From Parasponia andersonii (lineage: Eukaryota; Streptophyta; Magnoliopsida; Rosales; Cannabaceae): 64,000 nucleotides of DNA. Every line of letters begins with the position of its first letter. The stretch's first letter is position 1. The notes beneath the pieces were generated by a model. That model did not search any database. It was not told the DNA's origin and saw nothing but the letters and a program-made list of their open reading frames with translations. Made by a program: the position numbers and the translations under genes. The stretch is taken from positions 445,146 through 509,145 of the forward strand of contig JXTB01000201.1 of assembly GCA_002914805.1 (NCBI GenBank), read 5' to 3'. Shown in pieces: positions 45,476 through 56,653 of this stretch.

Positions 45476-45979
45476 ACTAGGCATAAAGACAGAAGTTAAA
45501 ATCAAACTCTGTTTATTATTTCCTAAAAGTACAAAGCACATGGCCGATAGGGACGTACATCCGGAAGCTCTACTTATAAGAGTCAGGTCTTGGACGGACT
45601 CGTAGGGATACATCAGAGTGGTACCGCCCTGTTCGCTCCCGATGAGAGCTGAGTCCAGGCCTTCTCCTCTGCAGCGACGGGTCCAAATAGTTGTCGACCA
45701 ACCCCTAAAGCTGGTTCCTTGCGCGTTCCCATTTGGGGTTAGAGAAATCCAGCTACACGCGTGGGTCGAATTCTGCCAAGATAAGTCATAACAGAGGTTA
45801 TACATTCTCGAAACTGGATGGGCCGAAATTCACATCCCAGTCTCCAAAGTTAATCTCGTCGATCAAAGTACGAGGAAAATTCACTAAGAACTCAAAACTA
45901 TATACAGCCGAGTCAAACCCAAACGCCAGTCGTGCTGCCGACAAGTGAATGACATCATACACAATATCTGACCCCAACA

Positions 45980-48900
45980 CTAAACGCGGTCAACGAAAGG
46001 AGTAAGAGAATAGAATAAGCTTGGAAAAACAACACGTCTTCTATTACCTCCAGCCAGGGGGGCGTGGCCGGTTTCGGTACTTGGTCCAGCTCCGACAGAG
46101 GGCGGTGTGCCAGGGTCGGAGTCATCACTGGATAAAACGACCGCTCCAGACCCATCACCAATTGAGGCCCCAAGCTCAGGTTGACCGCAAGGAACCTCCG
46201 AGGTTTGCTCTAGCGGACCGGAAGCGAGGACGATCTCCTTAGTAACAGAGGCAGATGCAGAGGGCCCATCTTTTTCTCTATTGAGCATCTTCAGCACATC
46301 AGTAGGGTACACGAAGTTAATCTCATCCCCTAGCTGCTGCATGTAATGCATGATGGAATAATGGTCCCTCTCGATGCCTTTCTGCTCATCGAACTGGTCT
46401 GGCATTACCACCTCTGTGTGGCCTTCGAACTCCCTATTTTCCCAGCCAGACCTATAGCTCTCTGTAGAAAGGACATCTACCTGCCTCTGATACCTCATCT
46501 TTAGCTTCTCCGCATCTACCAGTCTGTCCCTCAGTGCCGCTAGCCTCAGCTCCGCTTGCCACTGCGACAAGTCGACTGAAAGAGTGTTAATGTTGGCAAG
46601 ATCTTCATCGTGCTTGCGAGACAGCTCTATATAAGCCCCCATCAAATTTTTGAGGTCCAAGCAAAGATGACGTTTTACCTCATTAGACCGGTCGAGTCTG
46701 CACTGAAGGGAATGGGCCTCCAGTTTAGCTTTTGCTTCGGCCTTCCTTGCCTCTTTGGCATCTTCGACGGCCCTATCACAGGCGATGAAGGCTAGCCTTA
46801 TCTCCGCCCCTGCATTCTGCAGGTCCTGCTCCTTGACCCTGAGCTCGTCTTGGGCCAACCTAGCGGCCTCAGATTAAGTGAGCCTGCCGGCCTCCGCCTC
46901 AGCCAACTTTGCGGCCAGCTCCTTGCACCTGGTCCTCTCAATACTCAGGGTATGAGCCACCACGCTGCCGATCCTAGCCTCATCCAGGCTCCGATACAAG
47001 TCGAAGTTAGCCCTCAATTTAGCAAGGGTGGCCTCGCTCTGCTCGGCCAACGTAGAGCGAGAGTTCAACTCCCCGGTCAGCTCCCTGACATGAGAGGAAT
47101 AGAAGGATTGGACAGCGACTAGCTGCAAGATACAAGAAAGGAAAGTCAGTGTTCAGCAAGGATGGCAAAAAATAGAGGTGGCGGCCAGACGAGCTAAACC
47201 TACACGATGTTATGGCTGGCGACGACCTCAATGTTCTCCAAGGATAGCGCCTACAGCTCGGGCTCCGCAGCTGGACCCTCTCCTTGGGCGTTATCCACAT
47301 CTGAGGAACGCGACTCCACGTCGCCAACTGCGAGGACACCCTCTCCTCCTGAAGCAGTAGTGGTGGGGATGGTAGAATGCTGAGCGTCGTCGAATGCACC
47401 TTCGGCAACAGCTGAGGTTGGCGCATCCTCAGCAGAGGATACCACGGCGACTGCTGCTGCATCGGCAGTTCCGGTTGCCACCCCCGTTAAAGCCCTGCCT
47501 GATTGTGATTTTTCGGTCTTGTCTTGACCAGTTCCTCGTGACAGACCACCGCACGCGGACTTTCTCCTCTTTATGAGGGTCAGCATGTCCCCATCGTTGT
47601 CACTGTTGGAAGAGAAGGTAGTTCTACCCCTCTTCCTTGCCGGGCCTTCCTTCTCTTTGGATGAGTCGGCCTCGTGACGCCGCTTTATTGGGACCAGAGG
47701 AGGGGAGGACAGCCGATACTTCAACCTCGGAGCCCCCCACTGAGATCAGTGATCTCCCCACGGGGGCAAGCAGAACCAGACCCCGCGCTTGTCTTCGAAC
47801 CGAAGTGGGGGGAGGAAGAGGTCAGAGTGGCAGATTCCCCAGGAAGTACAACTTTTATGGCCATCATCTCCCGAGTCAGAGGTCCGCTAGGGCCGGGGGA
47901 GGGGACCGTGGGTGCCTCATCTTCTGAAGACACCATAAGGCGCCGACCAGCGGGTACCTTGGATCGAGCCTTGTGCGCAGCGGCACTTCCTTTGATCGGA
48001 GAGGGGTCTGCTGAAGGGCCTGCATCAGAACCTATAAAGAGCAAGCAATGTAGTTAGAACACAGCTATAACCCGATCGACGGAGCTCTAGAATGCAAAAA
48101 TGGACTCACCCTTAACTCTCTTGAGGGCTGCAGTTTCCTCTCTACAGAGCCTGACGCACTCCTCGGCCACGAGCCTCATAGCCTCTTTGAACTCGTGGCT
48201 AGTTGGTGCCACCAGGTCGCAGGGACCCACCAGCTGGCTCGACGCCGTAACCTGGTGACCCACCATAGCGATGCGATTCTGCTCGTCGCGACGGAACTGG
48301 TTTAGAGCCGAGGCATCGAGTTGGCTCCGCAGGTGCTTTGTGATAACGCAGGTATCCAGCAGGAAGGGAAGGTATGAAATCATCCTAGGCATCATATTCA
48401 TAACCTAGGGGTTCAGGATGGCCTGGATGTATCAGCAATCCCCAGGGGACCCGAAGATGATGATCTCTTCCAGCTCGTTGAGGTGCCCCGCCGACAATTG
48501 CGGCTCAAATCTGCTTTCTTCCGCAGAGGCTGCACAAGGAGAAACATCGTGAGCAATAACGGATGAGGTAAACACAGACCCAAAAATTACGACCTAGTAC
48601 TTACTCTGCAGAAAAAATGAAGGAACTTGGAAGTACTCTTCACTCACCCAAGGAGAGCACCACACCCCTCCGACGGTGTACAGCCTAGAATGGGAGTCCC
48701 ATTGCTTGTCCAACCTCAGCAAGCCCCAGAAAATATGGCGTCCCGGGAGCGGTTGAAGGTAGAAAGTGGGATAGGAGCTCTTTTTGGGGATGAGGGTGAG
48801 CTTATAGGCGTAAAAGACCACCTCCAGGTCTATATGTATGTTATAGAGGACTGACAGGGCGGAAAGCCCCATCAAGATCATGATTCTGTTAGCATTGAGC

Positions 48901-49148
48901 TGTATCGGATGAATCCCCGTGAGGCTAAAGAACTGATGGACCAAAAGAGGGAGAGGAAACTACAACCACTCCAGATGCCGCCTCCCCAGAATGATAGAGC
49001 TTTCTGGAGCAGAGGGGTGAAGGTACCAGTCCGTTGGGCCGTCGACCCTCTCCAAAGTGACTCTACAGGGGAAGCAAAGTTGCCTCCTCAACGACCCTAA
49101 TTCGGAATCCGCGACAGGATGAAGTTTCTGACTCAGTTCCAGGGCCAT
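45980..49148 (-). pseudogene. spliced antisense gene of Tat element B (Transposase_28-like)
   Basis: Minus strand. Exon 1, 49,148-48,605 (MALELSQKLHPVAD), has FPLPLLVHQFFSLTGIHPIQ and LNANRIMILMGLSALSV, resembling Pfam 'putative gypsy type transposon' (Transposase_28). Intron 48,604-48,530 is GTAAGT...GTGCAG. Exon 2 is 48,529-48,110. Intron 48,109-48,032 is GTGAGT...TATAG and joins RVK to GSDAG in frame. Exon 3 (48,031-~47,206) is acidic and low-complexity. The intron ending TTGCAG at 47,123 precedes exon 4, a long coiled coil (SHVRELTGELNSRSTLAEQS, then KEARKAEAKAKLEAHSL) to a stop at 45,980. Single stops in exon 1 (after HLEWL), exon 2 and exon 4 (after GRLT) make it a pseudogene. Role in the element unknown. 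Confidence 0.78.
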
Positions 49149-49471
49149 CGTGTTAGAAGTGATCGAAGAAGACGAAAGGTTCTAGGAAAAAGAAGGTGCG
49201 GAAACTCTAAGTTTTGAGAAAGCTGAAATACTTTGAGATTTTGGTAAAGTAAGAAATGAGCGTAAATGCGACTTTTATAGAGGAGGAGCCGAAGGTTTTT
49301 CCCAGAGAAGGACAGAACAAGGAAGACTGAACCGTCAGAATTTTGAAATTTGAAAAAATTGTGACATGGGATGGCGTGCCTCCGCGTCGGCAATAGGGGA
49401 GCCACGTGTATCCCTCGAATTGGAGGAACGGAGAAACGATTTCCCCACTTGATGGATACGAATCCATCAAC

Positions 49472-49489
49472 TAGGGAAATGGGGGCAGT
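49472..49489 (+). other. polypurine tract (element B)
   Basis: AGGGAAATGGGGGCAG directly before the 3' LTR, where plus-strand cDNA synthesis would be primed. Confidence 0.85.
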
Positions 49490-50299
49490 TGTAGGACCCG
49501 CTCCTAAATCATACACCACGTGAACGATTAAGTGACAGAACAGGTCATAAACGGGGCACACTGTCCGACACGTATCAAGAGTGACTAGTTAAAGGTCACA
49601 CGAGTCACAAGTGGTATCACATAGGCCATTGGGCTGTCCGAGGCTTGGGCCGAGTCCATTCTAGACCCTGGATGGACTCGGCCCAGTCTGATTTTTACCT
49701 CGACAGCTGAAGGTCGGGAGCCCCAAGGGTCTTATACCAGAGTACAATGGGAAGCAACTACAGCTCCAGACACAGACAGAGGATTTAAGGCGATCCTGAG
49801 TAGGTATGAGCATGGGACATACCGTCCTGACAGAACAGCGGTTTGTAAAATCTCGCCCCTGATAGACTCGAGCCATAGGGGACGGCGGAAACTGGGCTAC
49901 AACGATGTAGTGAGAATCACGGTAATCTCAGTCCGTAATCTCTGGAGTAAGTCCTGGTGAAAAAAGGTACTCGGTTCTGAGATTGAGAACCATGAGGTTC
50001 ACAATTTTAAGACTATATATATGAGCCATGCGTCCCCAAAAGAGTGGCATGTATGCATACAAAAAAGAAACATTTAAAAAGATATATTCATAAAAAGAAA
50101 AACTAAATTTTTGCTACCCTGAACCAAAGATAACCAACTGACTTATGCATCGGAGAGTCTTTGCAGGTGGCCTTCCCCGCCTCTCCGATCTTGCCTGAAG
50201 TCAAAAACTCTTTGGGATAGTAAGGACACGTGGACAGTTAGAGGATACAATACCGGCAGTTCAGAGACACGTGGACAGCTGGTGAAAACCGCTCCAACA
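49490..50299 (+). repeat. 3' LTR of element B
   Basis: Starts TGTAGGACCCG and ends CGCTCCAACA, then TATAT target duplication. Differs from the 5' LTR mainly by C/T and G/A changes. Confidence 0.95.
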
Positions 50300-52019
50300 T
50301 ATATATATATATATTCATAAAATGTAAAAGAATATCGCTAATTCTTTTTTCAAATCGTGGGTATACGAAAAATAATAGTTTAACTAATTTTTTTTGAGGA
50401 ATAGTTTAATTAATTGTTTGAACGTCAATAATTGATGATCACATGGTTCCATTTTAGAGAAAACCTTTATGCGGAACACCAGTATAATTGAGTTATGATA
50501 ACCATTAACCAACTAATGCCGCCAGTCTAATAGTAATATCGCATTATTACTTCCACATCGTCACGTTGCTAAAAGCCTGCTCCGACAATAATTGTTAAAA
50601 TAAAACGGAACAACACTATAAAGTGATACCATAATGGACCAGTGCACCAGTGATATATGTAATATTTTATTCGTAACTGTAATTTAGGACTTATTTGATA
50701 ACATTCATACTTTCTGTTTTGTGTTTTTTTTAGTACAATAAATGTTAAGAATTTTCTCATATACCATCTTCTTTATCATTTATTTAAATTCTAAAAACAA
50801 CAAATAGAGAAATTAATATTCACAAACAAGCTCTGAAAATATATTACTTTAATATGACTATCATATAATATATGGCGTCAAATAATTAATTTTCACGGAA
50901 CATATAAGTGATGAATATCGTTCTCTTTTAGACAGTTATATATAGCCTTTATCCAATAAAAGTTATTGAAACGTTTGTGTGCTAGGCAAAAGAAAAAAGT
51001 CCCTTCTAAATTAAATGTCAATGACTATAGAGTGGTACCAACATGCATCATCATCATGCTATTACATCAATAAAATATAAAGGCATGCATTGTTCTGGAC
51101 CACCAATTTTATAAGTAAACTGTCATATCTGTATTATGTAAATACAGTACGTAACCGTGATTCAGTAATGGATTATTGACACAAAACAAAATATAGGTAG
51201 TACGAAAATCTAGCATTATCATTCTCTCTAAAAAAAAAATGGAAAATCTAGTACTAAATAACTGCAACCGCTTAGAATTGTTGCCTTGTATAAACCCATC
51301 CTCTACCGTACTAGGCTAAAAGGACCACAAAAATAGGGATGGCAACACTTTTAGGCAAAATTATTAAAACGTGGAAAACAATAGTGTATAGTGTGACAAT
51401 ATTATTAGTACAATCTGTATTATACCACCTAATATATATATTTATATATATTCACGTAAAATTATAAATATATATTTATTTAATTTTATACTATTTATAT
51501 TCGTATAATTTTAATAAAATAATAATTTTGAAAAGTTATATTTACTTTTATATATATAAATATATTTGAATTTCAAAATTTGGAAATTATTTCTTATATT
51601 ATTATGTTTAATTTTTATCAATTATAAAAAAATTAATATTTTTATCTTAATTTTTTTTCTTATTTTGTATATCAATGAATATTTATGTTAATTTTTTTTT
51701 ATATCAATAAATAATGAGTAATCATGATTTTATTTATTATTTATTAGTTATTAGTTATTTCTCGCATCGTCCTTGCATTTTAAAAATGATTGCATTTTAA
51801 AAATGATTGAGCCATGTGTATTATTACATTTGGCGGTAATTGAAAAACCGTCCGGGTCCACCTATCGTCGTTCCTAACCAAAAGGCATAATAATAACACT
51901 TTCAAAATTTTGAAAAAGAAAAAAAAAACAGTGTAATAATATATATGCACGTATATATGAATCCCAATCCAATAGGTACTCTTGCAATACATATGTACCA
52001 GAGAGAAGACCCTAATTGT
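50300..52019. other. spacer upstream of glucosyltransferase
   Basis: AT-rich DNA, no gene. Contains the rest of the TA tract split by element B, and from ~51,336 (TAGGGATGGCAA) a repeat related to 7,690-8,115. At 51,965-51,984 CCCAATCCAATAGGTAC resembles the terminal repeat of the (TA)n MITEs and lies beside TATATATG. Confidence 0.6.
51336..51880 (+). repeat. dispersed AT-rich repeat, copy 2
   Basis: See 7,690-8,115. This copy begins TAGGGATGGCAA, a frequent hAT-MITE start, and ends near ATTGAAAAACCGTCC and GTCGTTCCTAA, about 240 bp before the glucosyltransferase ATG. It contains a 17-bp duplication CATTTTAAAAATGATTG (51,774 and 51,792). Confidence 0.5.
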
Positions 52020-52027
52020 TATATAAA
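52020..52027 (+). promoter_or_regulatory. TATA box of glucosyltransferase gene
   Basis: TATATAAA about 100 bp before the ATG at 52,121, followed by a C-rich stretch (CCCACCCTGCCATCC) suitable as a 5' leader. Confidence 0.6.
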
Positions 52028-52120
52028 CCCACCCTGCCATCCTAGCCATTAATCAAGACCACATATAGACCTCCCCAAAAAAGAAATAATAATAGTAAGA
52101 CCTTTCCAAAAGTTGACCAT

Positions 52121-53638
52121 ATGGCTAACAACCGCCAACACTATAATCATGATCAAAACCAGAACCATACTGTCACACCAAATACCAACCAACTAATGAA
52201 ACCATCACATGACGTGGTGGTGGTGATCGTCCCCTTGCCGGCGCAAGGCCACATCAACCAACTCGTCCACCTCTCCCGCCTCATCGCCGCCTACAACATA
52301 CCGGTCCACGTCGTCGGCGCCGCCGTCCACAACCGCCAAGGCAAGCTCCGAGTCCAAGGGTGGGACCCAAATTCAATCCCGAACATCCATTTCCATGACT
52401 TCACTATCCCTCCTTTCCACTCCCCTCCTCCCAACCCCACTTCTCAACACAACTTCCCTTCTCACCTCCTCCCTTCCTTCCACGCCACACGCCATCTCCG
52501 AGACCCCGCGGCGGCTCTCCTCCGCCGGCTCTCGTCCCAAACTCGACGACTCGCCGTAATCCACGACTCACTCATGGCCTCCGTCGTCCAAGACGTCGTT
52601 TCCATACACAACGCCGAGTCTTTCACGTTCCACAGCGTCTCGGCCTTCGCCATCTTCTTGTTCTACTGTGACGGGATGGCGAAAACGACGTCGTTGTTAG
52701 AAATGGACGATGGCGTTAAGTTCCCAAACGACATCCCGTCCCTCGAAGGGTGTCTGAACTCGGAGATCCTGGACTTCATTGCCTCGCAATACGAGTTCAA
52801 TAAGCTCAACTCGGGTAATCTCTACAACACGAGCCGTGTCATGGAGAGGCCGTACATGAACTCACTCGCTAGGATTCTCCCCAAAAAGAAGCACTGGGCA
52901 GTTGGTCCGTTCAACCCGGTGTCGTTTATGGGGAACAACACGGCAAACGACATGACGAGACACACGTGTTTAAAGTGGCTCGACAGGCAAGAACCCAAGT
53001 CGGTCATTTACGTGTCGTTTGGGACCACCACGGTTTTCACGGATGAACAGATCGAAGAGTTGGCTTTGGGGTTGGAGCAAACCAACCAAAAGTTCATCTG
53101 GGTACTTCGAGATGCCGATAAAGGTGACGTTTTCGATAAGACCCAAGAGAAAAAGTTCGAACTCCCAAAAGGGTACGAGGAGAGAGTGAGAGAAATGGGG
53201 ATCGTGGTGAGGGAGTGGGCGCCTCAATTGGAGATTTTGGGGCACGCATCAACAGGCGGGTTCTTGAGCCATTGCGGGTGGAACTCGTGCGTAGAGAGCA
53301 TAACAATGGGAGTGCCCATAGCGGCGTGGCCAATGCACTCGGACCAGCCAAGGAACGCGGTTCTAGTGACCAAGTTGCTTGGGATTGGTACCGTTGTGAG
53401 GGACTGGGCCCACCGGGGTGACGTGGCGAGGGCCGACACGGTGGCGATCGGGGTCAAGAAACTGATGGCGTCTAAAGAAGGGGATGAGATGAGGAAGAGG
53501 GCGGAGGAGTTGGGTGGGGCCCTCCGGCGGTCAATGGCGGAGGGTGGGGCTTCGAGGAGGGAGTTGGATTGTTTCATTGCTCATATTTCTAGACAGATTT
53601 CAATGTGTCGCGCTCAAAGGGACAGCTGTAGCACGTGA
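52121..53638 (+). CDS. UGT93-like: UDP-glucosyltransferase, zeatin O-glucosyltransferase-like
   Basis: Family-1 glycosyltransferase that moves glucose from UDP-glucose to a small molecule in the cytosol. The N-terminal half resembles zeatin O-glucosyl/xylosyltransferases (VVVVIVPLPAQGHINQLVHL, VHNRQGKLRVQGWDP, LMASVVQDVVSI), so a cytokinin is the likely acceptor. H44 in AQGH is the catalytic base and D149 in VIHDSL its partner. The plant PSPG box runs from W366 (WAPQLEILGHAS) through SHCGWNSCVESI to MHSDQ at 409; final Gln fits UDP-glucose. One exon, 505 residues, no stops, no signal peptide; slightly longer than the family norm, with an extra N-terminal His/Asn stretch and a short C-terminal tail. 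ATG 52,121 is chosen as the longest frame with a TATA box 100 bp upstream; M26 (MKPSHDVVV) is an alternative. The coding region is GC-rich compared with its surroundings. Confidence 0.93.
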   Translation: MANNRQHYNHDQNQNHTVTPNTNQLMKPSHDVVVVIVPLPAQGHINQLVHLSRLIAAYNIPVHVVGAAVHNRQGKLRVQGWDPNSIPNIHFHDFTIPPFHSPPPNPTSQHNFPSHLLPSFHATRHLRDPAAALLRRLSSQTRRLAVIHDSLMASVVQDVVSIHNAESFTFHSVSAFAIFLFYCDGMAKTTSLLEMDDGVKFPNDIPSLEGCLNSEILDFIASQYEFNKLNSGNLYNTSRVMERPYMNSLARILPKKKHWAVGPFNPVSFMGNNTANDMTRHTCLKWLDRQEPKSVIYVSFGTTTVFTDEQIEELALGLEQTNQKFIWVLRDADKGDVFDKTQEKKFELPKGYEERVREMGIVVREWAPQLEILGHASTGGFLSHCGWNSCVESITMGVPIAAWPMHSDQPRNAVLVTKLLGIGTVVRDWAHRGDVARADTVAIGVKKLMASKEGDEMRKRAEELGGALRRSMAEGGASRRELDCFIAHISRQISMCRAQRDSCST

Positions 53639-55946
53639 TTAGTAGTCAATGTCGTTTTGATTGATAAAACCGGATCTAGTGATCTGAAATTCTTGTAGTA
53701 CGTTTGGAATAATTATGTATGAATTTGATCGCATTTTTTTCCCCGAAAGAAACTGATCATACATAAAAAAGTTTGTACAATCGATTTATCATGGTAGTAT
53801 CACTCGTACGGAGGAGAGGTATCAATGCTGCTTTTCTTTATGTGTTAGATCTTCGTCGCATGGTCGGTCCACATTTATTAATGGTTTTAAGACAAATTGA
53901 GGCAACATGTAATTAGATGTGGGCCTTGTAGGTGAGATGCATTGGACATCGTGCCATACGTTTTCTTTCTTTTTTTTCTTCTTTTTTTTTTTTTAAATGC
54001 CAATTTCTCATCATTTCTCTGATCTTCTTGGAAAGGTTTATTGGAGCTTCCGAGTTGTTCTGAACTGGATTCGAGTTTCGTATTGCTCATCCTTTTCCAA
54101 AGAAAAATTCCATTTTCGTAGAATTGCCCTAGCTAGCTCTATAGTTCATGATGTACTTTGATCGTCGGTTTATATCGTTATTTATTGGAAAATACAAAAA
54201 ACATATGTTGTATTTTAGCAAAAATACCTGTTTAGTACTTTTGCTGAACTTATGCTCTTAAAGATATTTCAAATTGTATCCCTTGAGGTAATGGATGAAT
54301 AGAAATTTTTGAAAATAGTTTTACATTCACTTTGACCAGTTTGCCTAAAAGAAAAAACTATTGTAAAACATTTTTTTTCTCCTCATAACTGCTACATCCA
54401 TGAAAAAAGCCCCAGTAATTTTATCAAATCGGATCAGAATTATCCCTTTAGGTTAGATTTGGACAGTATACTGTGAAATGACAGGAAAAAAATAAGAGAG
54501 ACTTTACTCTATCATTATTATTTGGCATGGAACGAAGAAAACTAGTTTATTTTAATGATAATTTTCTTCTCTACATTATTTTAGAAATTGATATATATAT
54601 ACGGGTGGTTTAGTAAATTCAACTTTTTCTATTCAATATACAATTTTTGCCATCTATTTTCTCTCCAAATCTCCGGGAAGAAGTTTTTATGGACCCACTA
54701 TTTATTCTTCATCTCCTTTTCTTTTCCATTTTCCTTCTTACTAAATAAATAATTTTATTTCTTTTTCATTTTGTCTCTATTTTTCTCTTTATCCTTTCTT
54801 TCCCCCTTTCCCTTTTACCAATCATCAACCATAACCTCAGCCAAAATTAATCAAATAGTCATATCTCCTTAACCTTGTAACCAAAAACCCAAAAATAAAT
54901 AAATAAAATTTTTTATGTATATTTTTGTAAATGAGTATATGGCATTTAAGTTATTATTTAATTATTTGACTAAGGAAATTTCAGTCATTTTCAGGTAAAA
55001 ATTTGACAAATTATTTAACGGAAATTTTTAAGATTGATAGTTTTAACTCAGTTTGATAAATTGGTGGTACATTCTTTTTTTTGAAAAAAAAAAAAAAAAG
55101 GGCGAATAGATTTTGCATTCCTAAAAACCCAAGGTTAAAATTTGTATTTTACATTTTGTAGTTTAACAAAAAAAAATGTATTTCGTTAAAATATGGCGGA
55201 AATTTTCGGTACTTTCTCCTATTTATATTAGAAAATATTACAATTAGTGACATTTGGAACTATATTAAAAATGAGATCAGAATTCACGATCGACCTATAT
55301 ATGCATTTATATAAATTAACTCAACTTTCAATGTTTCGTTAATGTCGATAGATGTGACGGCCTAAAAATTATCTGATTTGACTATGTATTTACTTTCGCT
55401 ACGGAACCTCCTCTAACTAAATTATATTACAAGTCAATTCAGACAACCCATGAGCCTCTCTGTTACATACAAACAGCTTGAACAATGCATGTTACCATCG
55501 GCACAAGAAAACGACTCGCACATGTATATTGGAAGAATATCTTCACAAAGCAGTGGGTCTGCTTGCTATTTGTTCAATTGTGCTGAATAAAAATTGTCAA
55601 TTTATTGGCTTTGGCTTTACTACCATCTTCTATCGCTTTGTTCTTCCAACAATATATAGCAATAGAATGCCTAATCAACAGGAAATTATGGATAAATTTT
55701 CTTTAATCATATATTAACCATAGAAAAAACAATTAAAGTCGGCCACTGCCGCCTCACCGGCTAAATAACAGCTTTATTAATTTTTTGTTTTTCAGAACGT
55801 TTATAATTATAGCTAAAGCTTCAGTTAATTGCACATTCTTTAAGCCCTTTGCTAACACCTGAACCAACTTCCACCATCAGTTCTCCTTTACTGCTCCAAC
55901 AATTATCGAATGTTCATCAAATGAAATTAAAGTCTATTTTGACTTC
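53639..55946. other. 3' flank and AT-rich spacer
   Basis: Glucosyltransferase 3' UTR presumably within the first ~300 bp, with no clear polyadenylation motif. The remainder is A/T-rich with pyrimidine tracts at 54,640-54,830. The plus-strand ORF at 55,478-55,717 has no recognisable domain. No RNA gene seen. Confidence 0.55.
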
Positions 55947-56592
55947 TGTTGTGCGGTCTAAAATCCTAAGGTCGCATAAGGGTTAAGTTCGACCTCCTCC
56001 ACATTGGATATGTGCGACCTCTTCCACAGGTTATATGCGACCTTCTCTGTATAGTCGTGTGACCTCTTTTTGCATAAATTATGTGCGAACTTCTCTGTAT
56101 AGGCTGTGGATGACCTCTTCCGAAAGAAAAGGGAAACAAGTATACGCTATGTCAAACAGGAAATCTACAAGGAAAGGGAAACAAAAGTCTCCTATTTATG
56201 ATCAACCAGTTATCCGTTTTGAGTGGTTATCCAATTATGTCGTTACTTAATTTATATTACCCAATTGTATAGTTACCCGTTTACACAATTAGGATCATAG
56301 GGACATAGGGTTACCTTTACCTATATAAAGGGGACTCAATGTTCCGAGGAGGATCAAGTTTTCAGTATTCCAATTGCTTTTCAGTTTTCCAATTTCCAGA
56401 CGAAACATTGTAACTTTGAGTGCTTGTAATTCTCCATAAAAAAGTGAAAAACAGTAGACGTAGGCTCATCTTTTTGGGGCTGAACCAATATAAAATCCTC
56501 TCTCTTTATTTGCTTTGATTATTAACTCAATTTGCACAAGCCACTTCTCTTAATTTTCTCTAAATTTATTATTGATAAAACCTCCATCAACA
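55947..56592 (+). repeat. 5' LTR of element C
   Basis: 646 bp from TGTTGTGCGG to CCATCAACA. U3 carries repeated GTGCGACCTCTTCC-like units at 55,970-56,120. TATA box CTATATAAAG at 56,321-56,330, promoter of the element. About 90% identical to 5,109-5,750. Confidence 0.93.
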
Positions 56593-56594
56593 AT

Positions 56595-56612
56595 TGGCGC
56601 TAGAAAGAGGGC
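56595..56612 (+). other. primer-binding site (element C)
   Basis: TGGCGCTAGAAAGAGGGC two bases after the LTR. Same start as in element A. Confidence 0.72.
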
Positions 56613-56653
56613 TATTCCGGCAGAAAAATTTGTCAAATTCTACTTTTTCAATA

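Larger units (their letters stand above)
37892..50299 (+). mobile_element. Ty3/gypsy LTR retrotransposon, Tat lineage (element B), full-length
   Basis: 12,408 bp, bounded by LTRs of 812 and 810 bp and a 5-bp target duplication TATAT (37,887-37,891; 50,300-50,304). Order on the plus strand: LTR, primer site, gag, protease, RT, RNase H, integrase, tandem-repeat spacer, then a spliced gene on the opposite strand, polypurine tract and LTR. A gene in antisense between pol and the 3' LTR is known from Tat-lineage elements such as Grande and RIRE2. In the first ~138 bp the LTRs differ at 14 positions, 12 of them transitions, so the insertion is old. All pol genes have stops. Confidence 0.95.

Noticed and set aside
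47637-48057. Plus-strand ORFs of 96 and 127 codons
   Set aside because: They overlap exon 3 of the antisense gene, whose splice sites and composition make the minus strand the coding one.
53224-53577. Minus-strand ORF of 117 codons
   Set aside because: It is antisense to the PSPG end of the glucosyltransferase; a by-product of GC-rich codons.
55478-55717. Possible 79-residue protein
   Set aside because: No domain, no promoter and low-complexity flanks; not distinguishable from chance.
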